This document shows, one piece after another, positions 1-8,069 of a DNA stretch of 64,000 nucleotides. Every line of letters starts with the position of its first letter. Position 1 is the stretch's first letter. Source of the stretch: Actinomycetospora sp. NBRC 106378 (GTDB taxonomy: Bacteria > Actinomycetota > Actinomycetes > Mycobacteriales > Pseudonocardiaceae). The position numbers and the translations under genes are program-made. Where the stretch lies: assembly GCF_030269685.1 (NCBI RefSeq), contig NZ_BSTT01000020.1, positions 23,151 to 87,150 of the forward strand, in the 5' to 3' direction. Under the pieces are notes generated by a model that was not told where the DNA came from, searched no databases, and saw only the letters and a list, made by a program, of their open reading frames with translations.

Positions 1-1
1 C

Positions 2-300
2 CGCTCCACCGTCGCGGCCGACTCTCGCTAGCTCATCGAGGGCGAGTGGGTCGACGGCGAGCCCAGCTTCCACCTCTCAGCGCCTTGGAAGAGCGGGGCG
101 AGCACGTCGCCGAGTCCCTGGCCACGGGTGCTCGCGTGGTGGTCCCGGGGGCGATCAACGCCCGGTCGTGGGCGCCGACCGAGGGCGGGCGCTCGGGGGA
201 GACCTTGACTCGTCCCGAGGCGACGACCGCCGAGACCGTCGCTGCGAGCCTGTAGTGGGCGACGGTGACCGTCACCAAGAGCGAGCGGTCGGCTGTCGGT
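2..300 (+). pseudogene. ssb remnant (single-stranded DNA-binding protein), decayed
   Basis: Conceptual translation resembles the middle of an SSB OB-fold but is broken. Frame 2 reads a GEWVDGEPSFH segment, like the GEWxDGE strand of SSB, with an in-frame TAG at 29-31. The similarity then moves to frame 1, where AEHVAESLATGARVVV and ARSWAPTEGG match the ENVAESLxKGxRVIV and RSWExxEG segments of SSB. A second TAG lies at 253-255, just before an ATVTVTK-like strand. The 5' part lies outside the window. Two stops and a frame change make it non-functional as read. SSB genes are often carried by mobile elements, and this one lies beside the 3' end of a tRNA gene. Confidence 0.7.
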
Positions 301-520
301 TCGAGGCGTCGGCGGCGACCAGGAAGCATCGCTCTGATCGAGACCCACCGGGTCGGCTGACTGGGAGTGAGCGAAGACGTCCAGCGATCGAGACCCCGAT
401 AGGAGTCAGCCACTCAACCGACGATGATCTTCGGCGGCGAACCTCTTGAGGAGTTTCCGCTCCCTCAAGCGACCAGTGATCACGTCGCGAACGATGACGT
501 AAACCGCTGACCAGCAAAGA
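301..520. other. gene-free stretch between ssb remnant and tRNA-Lys
   Basis: No convincing reading frame. Base composition is less GC-rich than the rest of the window. An imperfect inverted repeat (CTTGAGGAG at 445-453 against its near-complement ending at 469) is the only structure seen. The stretch probably belongs to the same decayed segment as the ssb remnant. Confidence 0.4.
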
Positions 521-596
521 TGGTGCGCCGTCAGGGACTCGAACCCCGAACCCAGTGATTAAGAGTCACTTGCTCTGCCCATTGAGCTAACGGCGC
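521..596 (-). tRNA. tRNA-Lys (CTT)
   Basis: The reverse complement folds as a standard cloverleaf. The acceptor stem is GCGCCGT with ACGGCGC, the D-arm begins GCTCAATGGGCAGAGC, and the anticodon loop is CTCTTAA with anticodon CTT. The T-arm carries GTTCGAGTC, the discriminator is A, and CCA is encoded (521-523). Its 3' end faces the ssb remnant, a typical integration-site geometry. Confidence 0.95.
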
Positions 597-657
597 GTGA
601 CCAGAAGACTAACAGTGCTGATCTTCCGGTCCGACAGCGGGGTACCACTGTCGTCCG

Positions 658-731
658 GGTGAGTGACGGGACTTGAACCCGCGACACCTGGGATCACAAC
701 CCAGTGCTCTGCCAACTGAGCTACACCCACC
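658..731 (-). tRNA. tRNA-His (GTG)
   Basis: The reverse complement gives acceptor GTGGGTG with CACTCAC, anticodon loop TTGTGAT with anticodon GTG, and T-loop GTTCAAGTC. The discriminator is C at 658, and base 731 supplies the G-1 typical of tRNA-His. CCA is not encoded. It is co-oriented with tRNA-Lys, 61 bases upstream of it. Confidence 0.95.
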
Positions 732-805
732 ATTGGCTGTCCCCGGCGTCCCGGCGACGTAGGTGAGACTACTAGCCGCCGTCGAGCCGGTTGCCACCGG
801 GGCAT

Positions 806-866
806 GATCGTCAGGATGTAGCGGATCCGTACGCCAGGGCCTCGGCCCCGCTACATCCTGACGATC
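806..866. repeat. 19-bp perfect inverted repeat, REP-like copy 1 / possible terminator
   Basis: Bases 806-824 and 848-866 are perfect inverted complements (19 bp) around a 23-base centre. It lies between orn and tRNA-His and could end orn transcription, although no T-tract follows. The inner 37 bases (818-854, GTAGCG to CGCTAC) match a second copy at 6871-6907 at 29 of 37 positions, so this is a dispersed palindrome rather than a simple terminator. Confidence 0.75.
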
Positions 867-931
867 TCCGTCGACGGCCGGCAGCCGACGTGGCGCGCCC
901 CTGAGGTCGGGAGCCGAGGGCGGACCCGTCG

Positions 932-1540
932 TCAGGAACGGTCGGCGTCGACCACGTCGGCCGCGGCCGCGCGGGCCTCGTCGGTGGTCGGGCCCGGGAG
1001 GGGCACGAACGCCGTGCGGCGGTAGTACTCGAGCTCGCGGATCGACTCCCGGGCGTCGGCCAGCGCGCGGTGGGCGAGGCCCTTCTCCGGCTGCGCGTAG
1101 TAGATCCGCGGGTACCAGCGTCGGCACAGCTCCTTGATCGAGCTGACGTCGATCATGCGGTAGTGCAGGTAGGAGTCCAGCTCCGGCATGTCGCGGGCGA
1201 TGAAGCCCCGGTCGGTGGCGATCGAGTTGCCGCACAGCGGCGCGGACCGGGCGTCGGGGACGTGCTCGCGGATGTAGTCGAGGACCAGCTTCTCGGCCTC
1301 CTCGAGCGTCACCGACGACGCCCGGACCTCCTCGGTCAGCCCCGAGCGCGCATGCATCTCGACGACGACCGGGGGCATGCCGTCGAGGTCGTCGTCCGAG
1401 GCGTGGATGACGACGTCGACACCGTCACCGAGGGGGACGAGCTCCTGGTCGGTCACGAGCGCCGCGATCTCGATCAGCTTGTCCTTGCCGAGATCGAGCC
1501 CGGTCATCTCGCAATCGATCCACACCAGCCGTCCGTTCAC
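932..1540 (-). CDS. orn: oligoribonuclease
   Basis: 3'-5' exoribonuclease that degrades 2-5 nt RNAs (nanoRNA, pGpG) to mononucleotides in the cytoplasm. The 202-residue protein has the DEDDh catalytic set: D9 and E11 in WIDCEMTG, D110 in SIATDRGF, H157 and D162 in GLAHRALAD. Length and motifs match actinobacterial Orn. The start is a GTG directly before [13 protein letters not shown]. It is transcribed toward the tRNA pair, with the 806-866 palindrome between them. A short acidic tail after residue 180 is typical of actinobacterial homologues. Confidence 0.97.
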   Translation of the reverse strand: MNGRLVWIDCEMTGLDLGKDKLIEIAALVTDQELVPLGDGVDVVIHASDDDLDGMPPVVVEMHARSGLTEEVRASSVTLEEAEKLVLDYIREHVPDARSAPLCGNSIATDRGFIARDMPELDSYLHYRMIDVSSIKELCRRWYPRIYYAQPEKGLAHRALADARESIRELEYYRRTAFVPLPGPTTDEARAAAADVVDADRS

Positions 1541-1587
1541 GCCGACGACCCTACTGATCTCGGTGGATCACGGCGCGCGGACCGGGA

Positions 1588-1641
1588 TCGACGATGTGGC
1601 GTTCCTGCCGCTGGATGACAGCAACGACGCTTTCCTGCCAC
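1588..1641. repeat. dispersed palindromic element, copy A
   Basis: One of six related elements in the window. It contains GTCGTTGCTGTC on the complementary strand, flanked by the paired CAGGAAAG/CTTTCCTG motifs and ending in GCCAC. It shares about 50 bases, including the CCACATCGTCGA flank, with copy F at 57262-57315 in inverted orientation. It fills the gap between orn and the acyl-CoA dehydrogenase-like gene and abuts that gene's stop codon. Confidence 0.85.
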
Positions 1642-2733
1642 TCAGGAACCGGAGAACGCCGCCAACTGCGCCGCGCGGACGTCGTCGTTCTGCGCCTGCA
1701 CGAGGTGGAACATCGCCTCGCGCGACCACCGCTGCTCGTGCGACGACGAGTACATCGCCGACCCGCCCCGGGCGGCCACGAGGCCCGCGGCCGCGCGGAC
1801 GGTGAGCTCCGCGATCCGGCCCCGCAGTTCGAGGCGCTCGGACACGTGGCGGTCCCTGTCGGGGGAGAAGCGCAGCTCGTAGGCCCGCTCCCGCAGCGGC
1901 CACGCCCGCGACGCCAGGGCCTGCGCCTCGTCGACGGCGGCCGGGCGGTCCCGGTCGTGCCCGGTGCGCAGCGTCTCGTCGATGACCCGCCGGAGCAGCC
2001 CGAGGGTCGCGGGCTTGGTGTCGACCACGGTGCCGGCGTCGCGCCGGCGCCACTCCTGGACCGGCACGATCCCCGCCACCTCGTCGGCGGCCACCGGCAT
2101 GTCGTCGAGCCGCAGCCCCACCGTGTGGGTCCCGCCCATCACGGCCAGTGAGTACGGCTCGGACGCCGTCAGCCCCTGCCGCTCGTGCGCGGGCAGGAGT
2201 GCGAAGACCACCTCGTCGGCTTCGGTGACCGCGGCGATCAGCACGAGGTCGACCAGCCCCCACCCGGTGCACCACTCGGCCCGGCCGCTGAACCGCCACC
2301 CGGACCGGCCGTCGGGAACCGCGGTGATCGCGGGCGGTCCCGGCCGCCGCAGGTGGGCCACCGCGATCCCGCCGAGCTCGTCCCCGCGGCAGAGCGCCTC
2401 GCGGTACTGCCCGGCCGCCGGGTACCCGGAGTCGAGGGCCAGCTTCTGCGAGGTGCGGTGCTGGGTGAGCACGAACCACGTCGCGGCGTCCGCCCCCGCG
2501 AGGATCTCCTCGACCTCGGCTAGCGTGCGCTCGTCGCGGCCCATCCCCCCGTGCTCGGTCGGCGCCGCCACCGAGTACAGGCCCTGCGCGGCGAGCCAGC
2601 GCAACAGGCAGCGCTGGACGCCGATCGCCGGGTCGTCACTGTCCGCGGCGTTCTCGAGCAGCATCTCGGCGGCTCCGCGCGCGAGCGTGAGCGGATCGGC
2701 GCCGATCGTCAGGTCCGGGGGGTGGACACTCAT
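1642..2733 (-). CDS. acyl-CoA dehydrogenase-like flavoprotein
   Basis: 363 residues with the layout of the acyl-CoA dehydrogenase superfamily. There is an N-terminal helical part (QGLYSVAAPTEHGG), a central beta part (GWRFSGRAEWCTGWG, then TVGLRLDDMPVAADE) and a C-terminal helical bundle with a QNDDVRAAQ end. These features suggest an FAD-dependent dehydrogenase or a flavin monooxygenase-type relative. I do not see a clear catalytic glutamate, so a true beta-oxidation role is not assured. ATG start at 2733, with an AGGAG motif about 14 bases upstream. It follows the acyl-CoA ligase on the same strand after 68 bases and may share its lipid context. Confidence 0.75.
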   Translation of the reverse strand: MSVHPPDLTIGADPLTLARGAAEMLLENAADSDDPAIGVQRCLLRWLAAQGLYSVAAPTEHGGMGRDERTLAEVEEILAGADAATWFVLTQHRTSQKLALDSGYPAAGQYREALCRGDELGGIAVAHLRRPGPPAITAVPDGRSGWRFSGRAEWCTGWGLVDLVLIAAVTEADEVVFALLPAHERQGLTASEPYSLAVMGGTHTVGLRLDDMPVAADEVAGIVPVQEWRRRDAGTVVDTKPATLGLLRRVIDETLRTGHDRDRPAAVDEAQALASRAWPLRERAYELRFSPDRDRHVSERLELRGRIAELTVRAAAGLVAARGGSAMYSSSHEQRWSREAMFHLVQAQNDDVRAAQLAAFSGS

Positions 2734-2801
2734 GACCTCAGGTTCTCCTGCGGGGAGGGGGAGTCGAGAACCGTTGTATCAGGGGGAGGGCTACGACATG
2801 G

Positions 2802-4427
2802 TTACGACGACTGGCCCAGTTCCTTCTTGACGACCTTGCCGGTCTGGTTGCGGGGCAGCTCGTCGAGGAACTCGACGTCGCGCGGGGACGCGAAGCGGGC
2901 GAGGTGGTTCTTGACGTGGTCGCGGACCTCGTCGGCGGTGATCGACGCACCGTTCTCGAGCACCAGGTAGGCCGCCAGGCGCTGGCCGTACTCGTCGTCG
3001 TCGACGCCGATGACGGCGGCCTCCTTGACGCCGTCCATGTCGCCCAGCAGGCCCTCGACCTCGCCGGCGTGGATGTTCTCGCCGCCGGAGACGATCATGT
3101 CGTCGGCGCGGCCGGAGATGAACAGCAGCCCGTCGTCGTCGTAGTGCCCCAGGTCGCCGGTGCCGAGCATGCCGTCGACGACCTCGGTCTCGCCGCGACC
3201 GCCGGTGTAGCCGGTGAAGAGCATGTCGTTCCCGACGAAGATCCGACCGGTCTCGCCCGCAGGGAGCTCCTGGTCGTCGTCGCCGAGGATCTTGACGTCG
3301 GTGCCGGCCGGCGGCCGACCCGCCGTCCCGGGCTCCTGGCGCAGCTCCTCGGGCTTCGCGATCGAGGCCCACGAGACCTCGGTGGAGCCGTAGAGCATGT
3401 AGAGCTTCTCGCCGAAGGTGTCGAGGAACTCGGTGACCTTGTGCGGCGGCATCGCCGAGCCGGTCGCGGTCACGGTCTTGAGCGCCGAGGTGTCGTAGCG
3501 GGCGATCACGTCGTCGCCCAGCTCGAGGATGCGCTGCAGCATCACGGGCACGGCGAACATGGACGTGCAGCGGTGGATCGCGAGCTGGCGCAGCGCGTCC
3601 TCCGGGTCGAACTTGCGGCGCAGCACCAGCGTGGAGCCCATGAGCGAGCCGATCTGGAACGCCGCGAAGCCCCACGTGTGGAACAGCGGCGCGGACACGA
3701 GCGCGGGCTCCCGGGCGGTCAGCGGGATGCGCGACAGGATCGCGTTGACCGGGCCGATGCCGTTGGGGGAGGGGCGCTCGGCGCCCTTCGGGGTCCCCGT
3801 GGTGCCCGAGGTCAGCACGATCGTCTTGCCCGTCGGCGGCTTCGTCGGCAGTTCCTTCGAGCCGTCGACCGCGATGAGGCCCTCGAGGGTGTCGTCGCCC
3901 CAGCAGCCCGAGCCCTCGTCCTGCCAGGCGCCGATGCGGGTGATGCTCTCCGGCACCTCGTCGAGCCGGTCGGCGAGGTCGGAGTCGACGACGATGCTCG
4001 TCAGCTCCTGCTCCTCGGCGACGGCCTTCATCTGGCCGGCCGACAGGCCGGTGTTCATGAGGACGACGTCGGCGCCGATCTTGGACGTCGCGATGATCGT
4101 CTCGATCGGTCCGCGGTGGTTGCGGCAGAGCACCGCGACCTTGCTGCCGGGGCCGACGCCGCGGTCGGCCAGGGCGCGCGCGAGCCGGTTGGTGCGCTCG
4201 TGGAGCTCGCCGTAGGTGAGCGTGCCGCGGTCGTCGATGAGGGCGACCTGCTTCGGGTGCCGCCACGCGCCGATGGTGTAGGCGGTGGTCGGCGTGAAGC
4301 CGTAGCGGTAGAGCGCGACCGGGAACTTCACCACCCGATGGGGCGCGATCGGGGCGACGACCCCGGCTCCGATCAGGAGGCGGACCCCCGTCGCGAGCTC
4401 GGTCGGGGTTCCGAACGGCGTCCTCAC
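2802..4427 (-). CDS. fatty-acid--CoA ligase (FadD2/FadD12-like acyl-CoA synthetase)
   Basis: ANL-superfamily enzyme that activates a carboxylic acid to acyl-AMP and then acyl-CoA. The 541-residue protein carries the P-loop TSGTTGTPKG (206-215), the YGSTEVSWAS adenine-binding segment, TGDLGHYDDDG, and the C-terminal catalytic lysine region NQTGKVVKKEL. The N-terminal leader before the AMP-binding domain resembles mycobacterial FadD2/FadD12. It overlaps the upstream reductase gene by 4 bases (ATGA at 4424-4427), so the pair is translationally coupled. Chain-length preference cannot be read from the sequence. Confidence 0.92.
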   Translation of the reverse strand: MRTPFGTPTELATGVRLLIGAGVVAPIAPHRVVKFPVALYRYGFTPTTAYTIGAWRHPKQVALIDDRGTLTYGELHERTNRLARALADRGVGPGSKVAVLCRNHRGPIETIIATSKIGADVVLMNTGLSAGQMKAVAEEQELTSIVVDSDLADRLDEVPESITRIGAWQDEGSGCWGDDTLEGLIAVDGSKELPTKPPTGKTIVLTSGTTGTPKGAERPSPNGIGPVNAILSRIPLTAREPALVSAPLFHTWGFAAFQIGSLMGSTLVLRRKFDPEDALRQLAIHRCTSMFAVPVMLQRILELGDDVIARYDTSALKTVTATGSAMPPHKVTEFLDTFGEKLYMLYGSTEVSWASIAKPEELRQEPGTAGRPPAGTDVKILGDDDQELPAGETGRIFVGNDMLFTGYTGGRGETEVVDGMLGTGDLGHYDDDGLLFISGRADDMIVSGGENIHAGEVEGLLGDMDGVKEAAVIGVDDDEYGQRLAAYLVLENGASITADEVRDHVKNHLARFASPRDVEFLDELPRNQTGKVVKKELGQSS

Positions 4428-6439
4428 CAGTGCACTCCAGGGAGAAGTCGGGCAAAGGCCTGGGCCCCGCGCGAGAGGGGACCGGCCTGCAGGGCACGGT
4501 CCTCGCCGGGGGTCAACGCATCACTACCCTCGCGGGCCGCCCGTGATTCCGGGAACACGCGATAGGCGACGTGCATGACGACGTCCACGATCCGCGGGGT
4601 CAGCGCGGCCGAGACCGCGCCGAGCGTGCCGAGCGCGGTGCCGACGTGCTTGGGGCGGTCGATCAGGGCGCGGACGACCATGTCGGCCGCCTCGCCCGGG
4701 CTCAGGGTCGGGAACGCGTCGTAGATCTTCGTGGGCGCGATCATGTCGGTGCGCACCAGCGGCATGTGGACGGTCGTGAACGTGACGCCGTCCCCGATCA
4801 CCTCGGTGGCGACGATCCGGGCCCAGGCGTCCAACGCCGCCTTGGACGCCACGTAGGCCGAGAACCGGGGCGGCCCGGTCTGGACGCCGATCGACGAGAT
4901 GTCGACGATGTGGCCGAAGCGCCGCTCGATCATGTGCGGCAGCAGGGCCATCGTCAGGCGGATCGCGCCGAAGTAGTTGATCGCCATCGTGCGCTCGAAG
5001 TCGTGGAACCGGTCGAGCTCGAGCTTCACCGACCGGCGGATCGAGCGGCCGGCGTTGTTCACCAGCATGTCGATGCCGGTGTCCGGGCCCGCGTGGTCGG
5101 CGAGCATCGACTTCACCGTGGCGTCGACGGACTCGGCGTCGGTGATGTCGCAGGTGTAGGTGTGGGCCTGGCCGCCCTCGCGCTCGATCTCGAGGCGGAC
5201 CTCGTCGAGCTCCTCCTGCCGTCGGGCGACGAGCAGCGGCACGCCGCCGTTGCGCGCGACGCGGATGGCGGTCTCCCGGCCGATCCCGCTCGACGCGCCG
5301 GTGATGACGACCCGCCGTCCGAGCAGCGGCGGCCCGGGTCGCGGACGGCGCGCCCGGTTCGGGTCGAGGTGCTCGCGCCAGTAGCGCACCAGCGCCGGGG
5401 CATAGTCGGCGAACTCCGGGGGCGTGAAGCCGTCGAGGGCCTGGACGGTCTCCTCGGCGGCGTAGACGCACGGGAACGTCAGGTGCGGCAGCACCTCCGG
5501 CGGCACGTCGAACTCCGCGAGTGCGATGTCGCGGGTCGATCCGCCCGCCCCCGTCTCGGCCGCCGCGCCCGCGGCCCGCGTCAGCGCCTTCCCGACGGCG
5601 GGTGGGAGCACCGGGACGAGCTTCGGTGCGCCCAGCGGCCCGGCGAGCCCGTTGTAGATCTCGGAGAGCGGCTGGGGCCGCGGGTTGACGAGGTGGAACG
5701 CGCGACCGTCGAGGCCGGTCGTGTGCACGAGCCGGACCATGGCGTCGGCGACGTAGTCGACCGGCACGATGTTCGTGGCACCCAGCTCGGGGGCGGGCAC
5801 CCGCAGGAACCCGGGCAGCCGGCCGAGGGCGCTGATCGCGCCCATGAGGTAGTACGGGCCGTCGATCTTGTCCATCTCGCCGGTGCGCGAGTCGCCGACC
5901 ACGATCGCGGGCCGGTACACCCGCCACGGGATCGTCGACTCCTCGCGGACGATCTTCTCCGCCGCGAACTTCGTCGCGTGGTACGGGTTGCCGAACTCCT
6001 GGCCGAGGTCGAAGTCGTCCTCGGTGAACACGCCCTCGTGCTCCCCGGCGACCGCGACGCTCGAGACGTGGTGGAAGCACCGCGCGCCGATCTCGGCGGC
6101 GAGCGCCACGACGTTGCGCGTGCCGTCGACGTTCGCGGAGCGGTTGGCCTGCTCGTCCGCGGTGACGTCGTAGATCGCGCCGAGGTGCAGCACCTCGTCG
6201 ACCTGGCCGGCGAGGTCGTTCACGGCGTCGTCGTCGAGCCCGAGCCGCTCCTTGGTCAGGTCACCGGTGACGGGGACGAGTCGGTCGGCGCCGTCGAGGT
6301 CCCGGGTCCGGCGCTTGAGCTTCTGCACCGAGCCCGACCGGACCAGTGCGTACACCGCCTCGCAGTCCTCGCGCTCCAGCAGACGGGCGAGCACGGCGCG
6401 CCCGAGGAACCCGGTACCGCCGGTAACGAGATAGCGCAT
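4424..6439 (-). CDS. two-domain SDR, probable fatty acyl-CoA reductase (AcrA1-like)
   Basis: 671 residues with two fused Rossmann domains. The N-terminal extended SDR has TGGTGFLG at residues 5-12, HHVSSVAVAG and the active-site pair in NPYHATKFAAEKI; it resembles male-sterility/fatty acyl reductase domains. The C-terminal classical SDR (from about residue 370) has TGASSGIG, NNAGRS and YVASK. This architecture matches actinobacterial bifunctional fatty acyl-CoA reductases such as mycobacterial AcrA1, which make fatty aldehydes and alcohols. The ATG at 6439 was chosen because the dinucleotide-binding motif follows at once; a TTG 102 bases upstream is possible. The downstream coupled acyl-CoA ligase fits acyl activation followed by reduction. 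Substrate is inferred. Confidence 0.8.
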   Translation of the reverse strand: MRYLVTGGTGFLGRAVLARLLEREDCEAVYALVRSGSVQKLKRRTRDLDGADRLVPVTGDLTKERLGLDDDAVNDLAGQVDEVLHLGAIYDVTADEQANRSANVDGTRNVVALAAEIGARCFHHVSSVAVAGEHEGVFTEDDFDLGQEFGNPYHATKFAAEKIVREESTIPWRVYRPAIVVGDSRTGEMDKIDGPYYLMGAISALGRLPGFLRVPAPELGATNIVPVDYVADAMVRLVHTTGLDGRAFHLVNPRPQPLSEIYNGLAGPLGAPKLVPVLPPAVGKALTRAAGAAAETGAGGSTRDIALAEFDVPPEVLPHLTFPCVYAAEETVQALDGFTPPEFADYAPALVRYWREHLDPNRARRPRPGPPLLGRRVVITGASSGIGRETAIRVARNGGVPLLVARRQEELDEVRLEIEREGGQAHTYTCDITDAESVDATVKSMLADHAGPDTGIDMLVNNAGRSIRRSVKLELDRFHDFERTMAINYFGAIRLTMALLPHMIERRFGHIVDISSIGVQTGPPRFSAYVASKAALDAWARIVATEVIGDGVTFTTVHMPLVRTDMIAPTKIYDAFPTLSPGEAADMVVRALIDRPKHVGTALGTLGAVSAALTPRIVDVVMHVAYRVFPESRAAREGSDALTPGEDRALQAGPLSRGAQAFARLLPGVHW

Positions 6440-6565
6440 GGCGGAGGATCGTGGCACGAGACACTCTCGCGCGCTACAGGGAGTGAACCGGTCGTCGCCC
6501 GCGGGACACCGTCGAGCGGCTCGCCGGCCGGTCCGGAGCAACCCCGTGCACGATCCGTCCGGCCC

Positions 6566-6760
6566 TCAGCGGTCCCCGTCGGCCATCTTCTCGACGTGGT
6601 CCTCGGCGTCCGCGTCCTTCGCGACCGCCTCGACCCGCTCCGTGGTCTGGTCGTCGCTGCTGCGCTCCGGGTCGAGTCCGGTGAGCTCCTCCTCGGTGCC
6701 CTCGTACTCGTTCACGTACTGCTGCTCGAGGTCCGCGGCGCGCTGCGAGGGGTCGGTCAT
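6566..6760 (-). CDS. small acidic hypothetical protein
   Basis: 64 residues, strongly acidic and hydrophilic (rich in D, E, Q), with no membrane segment, signal peptide or cysteine. It starts MTDPSQRAADLEQQYVNEYE and is predicted helical. It sits on the same strand as, and 126 bases upstream of, the acyl reductase gene. No family recognised; codon use in this frame looks genuine (G/C at third positions). It could be a small soluble stress-type protein, but nothing in the sequence fixes a role. Confidence 0.55.
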   Translation of the reverse strand: MTDPSQRAADLEQQYVNEYEGTEEELTGLDPERSSDDQTTERVEAVAKDADAEDHVEKMADGDR

Positions 6761-6870
6761 GGGTGCGGATTGTGGTTCCCGACGACGGGTGGCGCAGGTC
6801 GGGTGATCGGGTTGCTGTCGGTGGCCGAGCCGGGTCCCCCGCCGCCGCCCGTCCTCGGCCCTGTGGAGAC

Positions 6871-6907
6871 GTAGCGAATCCGGACGGTCAGGCCTCGGAG
6901 CCGCTAC
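6871..6907. repeat. REP-like palindrome, copy 2
   Basis: A 37-base unit with GTAGCG and CGCTAC ends, identical to 818-854 at 29 of 37 positions, including ATCCG and GGCCTCGG blocks. It lies in the gap between the small acidic gene and the DNA ligase gene; apart from it I see no other signal in that 231-base gap. Confidence 0.65.
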
Positions 6908-6991
6908 CTCTCGGAGCCGGCCTCACCCGTCGTCGGCGAAAGCACCCGTCGGGGCTCGCAGCGGAACCGCCGGACGGGGTAGGCAGGCACC

Positions 6992-7990
6992 GTGGTCGAC
7001 CTCGCCAACCTCCCGCCCGAGCAGGTCCGGGCCCTGCGCCGGGCGCCCGACGCCGGGTTCCGCACGCCGATGCTCGCGTCGCTGTCGAAGCCGACCGACC
7101 CGCCGCCGCCCCGGGAGGGCTGGTCGTTCGAGCGGAAGCTCGACGGGGTGCGGGTGATCGCCACGCGGGAGCGCGGGGAACGGCCGCGGCTGTGGAGCCG
7201 GAACCGGAAGTCGGCCGACGCGAGCTACCCGGAGGTGGTGGACGCGCTCGACGCGGCGGGCCCGGACCGGTTCGTGCTGGACGGGGAGATCGTCGCGGCG
7301 GACGGGCGGTTCGGGTCGCTGCAGGCGCGGATGCACCTGTCGGACCCGCGGCGGGCCCGGGCGACGGGGGTGGCGGTCGAGTGCCACCTGTTCGACCTGC
7401 TCGTGCTCGACGACCTCGACGTGACCCGCCTCCCGCTCGCGACCCGACGCGCGCTGCTGGAGACGGTGGTGCGGCCGGACCCACCGGTGGTCACGGTCTC
7501 GGAACAGCTCGACGGTGACCCCCTCGAGCTCCGCGACGCCGCCTGCGCGGACGGGTGGGAGGGGCTCATCGCGAAGCGCCTCGACGCCCCGTACACCACC
7601 GGGCGCAGCCACGACTGGCGCAAGCTCAAGTGCGTCCGCGACCAGGAGTTCGTCATCGGCGGGTGGACCGACCCGGCGGGTTCGCGCAGCGTCCTCGGCG
7701 CCCTGCTCGTCGGGTATCACCGCGACGGGGTGCTGCGGTACGCCGGGAAGGTCGGGACCGGGTTCGACGACGCGACGTTGAAGCTGCTGCGCGCCCGGCT
7801 CGACCCGCTGGCCTCCGACGTCGACCCCTTCTCCGACGCGCCCCGCGAGCGCGGTCGGCACTGGGTGCGCCCGGAGCTGGTGTGCCAGGTCGGGTTCGGC
7901 GAGTGGACCTCCGACGGCCGCCTGCGTCACCCCCGCTACCAGGGGCTGCGCGACGACAAGGACGCGCGCGAGGTGGTGCGGGAGACGTAG
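6992..7990 (+). CDS. ATP-dependent DNA ligase (LigD ligase-domain type)
   Basis: Seals nicks in duplex DNA through an enzyme-adenylate. In the 332-residue protein the adenylated lysine is K49 in the motif I segment KLDGVR. Further nucleotidyltransferase motifs follow: DGEIVAADG (motif III region), EGLIAKR (motif IV) and DWRKLKC (motif V), then a C-terminal OB-fold. It is a stand-alone ligase domain without the polymerase or phosphoesterase domains of full LigD, and no ku gene is nearby. GTG start at 6992. It is convergent with the DUF1206 gene across a strong hairpin (8010-8055). Confidence 0.93.
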   Translation: MVDLANLPPEQVRALRRAPDAGFRTPMLASLSKPTDPPPPREGWSFERKLDGVRVIATRERGERPRLWSRNRKSADASYPEVVDALDAAGPDRFVLDGEIVAADGRFGSLQARMHLSDPRRARATGVAVECHLFDLLVLDDLDVTRLPLATRRALLETVVRPDPPVVTVSEQLDGDPLELRDAACADGWEGLIAKRLDAPYTTGRSHDWRKLKCVRDQEFVIGGWTDPAGSRSVLGALLVGYHRDGVLRYAGKVGTGFDDATLKLLRARLDPLASDVDPFSDAPRERGRHWVRPELVCQVGFGEWTSDGRLRHPRYQGLRDDKDAREVVRET

Positions 7991-8009
7991 AGGCGAGGTG
8001 CGCTGCGCG

Positions 8010-8055
8010 CAGGTGAGCACTATTCCGTGCCGGAGCACGGAATAGTGCTCACCTG
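8010..8055. terminator. 20-bp perfect hairpin between convergent genes
   Basis: Arms 8010-8029 and 8036-8055 are perfectly complementary (20 bp, CAGGTGAGCAC at the outer end) around the 6-base loop CCGGAG. It lies between the stops of the ligase gene (plus) and the DUF1206 gene (minus), so it can serve both directions. There is no T-tract, as is common in actinobacteria. Confidence 0.75.
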
Positions 8056-8069
8056 GGCGGAGCCCACCT

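Noticed and set aside
445..469. Inverted repeat as a terminator for an upstream gene
   Set aside because: Imperfect, no gene ends there, and it lies in the decayed segment.
587..805. Small protein with GVAQLAEHWVV segment
   Set aside because: It is the antisense-style translation of the tRNA-His gene, a common artefact.
2904..6874. Long plus-strand frames (553 and 767 codons) opposite the ligase and reductase genes
   Set aside because: They are repetitive Arg/Val/Asp-rich shadows of high-GC genes and show no domain; the minus-strand frames carry clear catalytic motifs.
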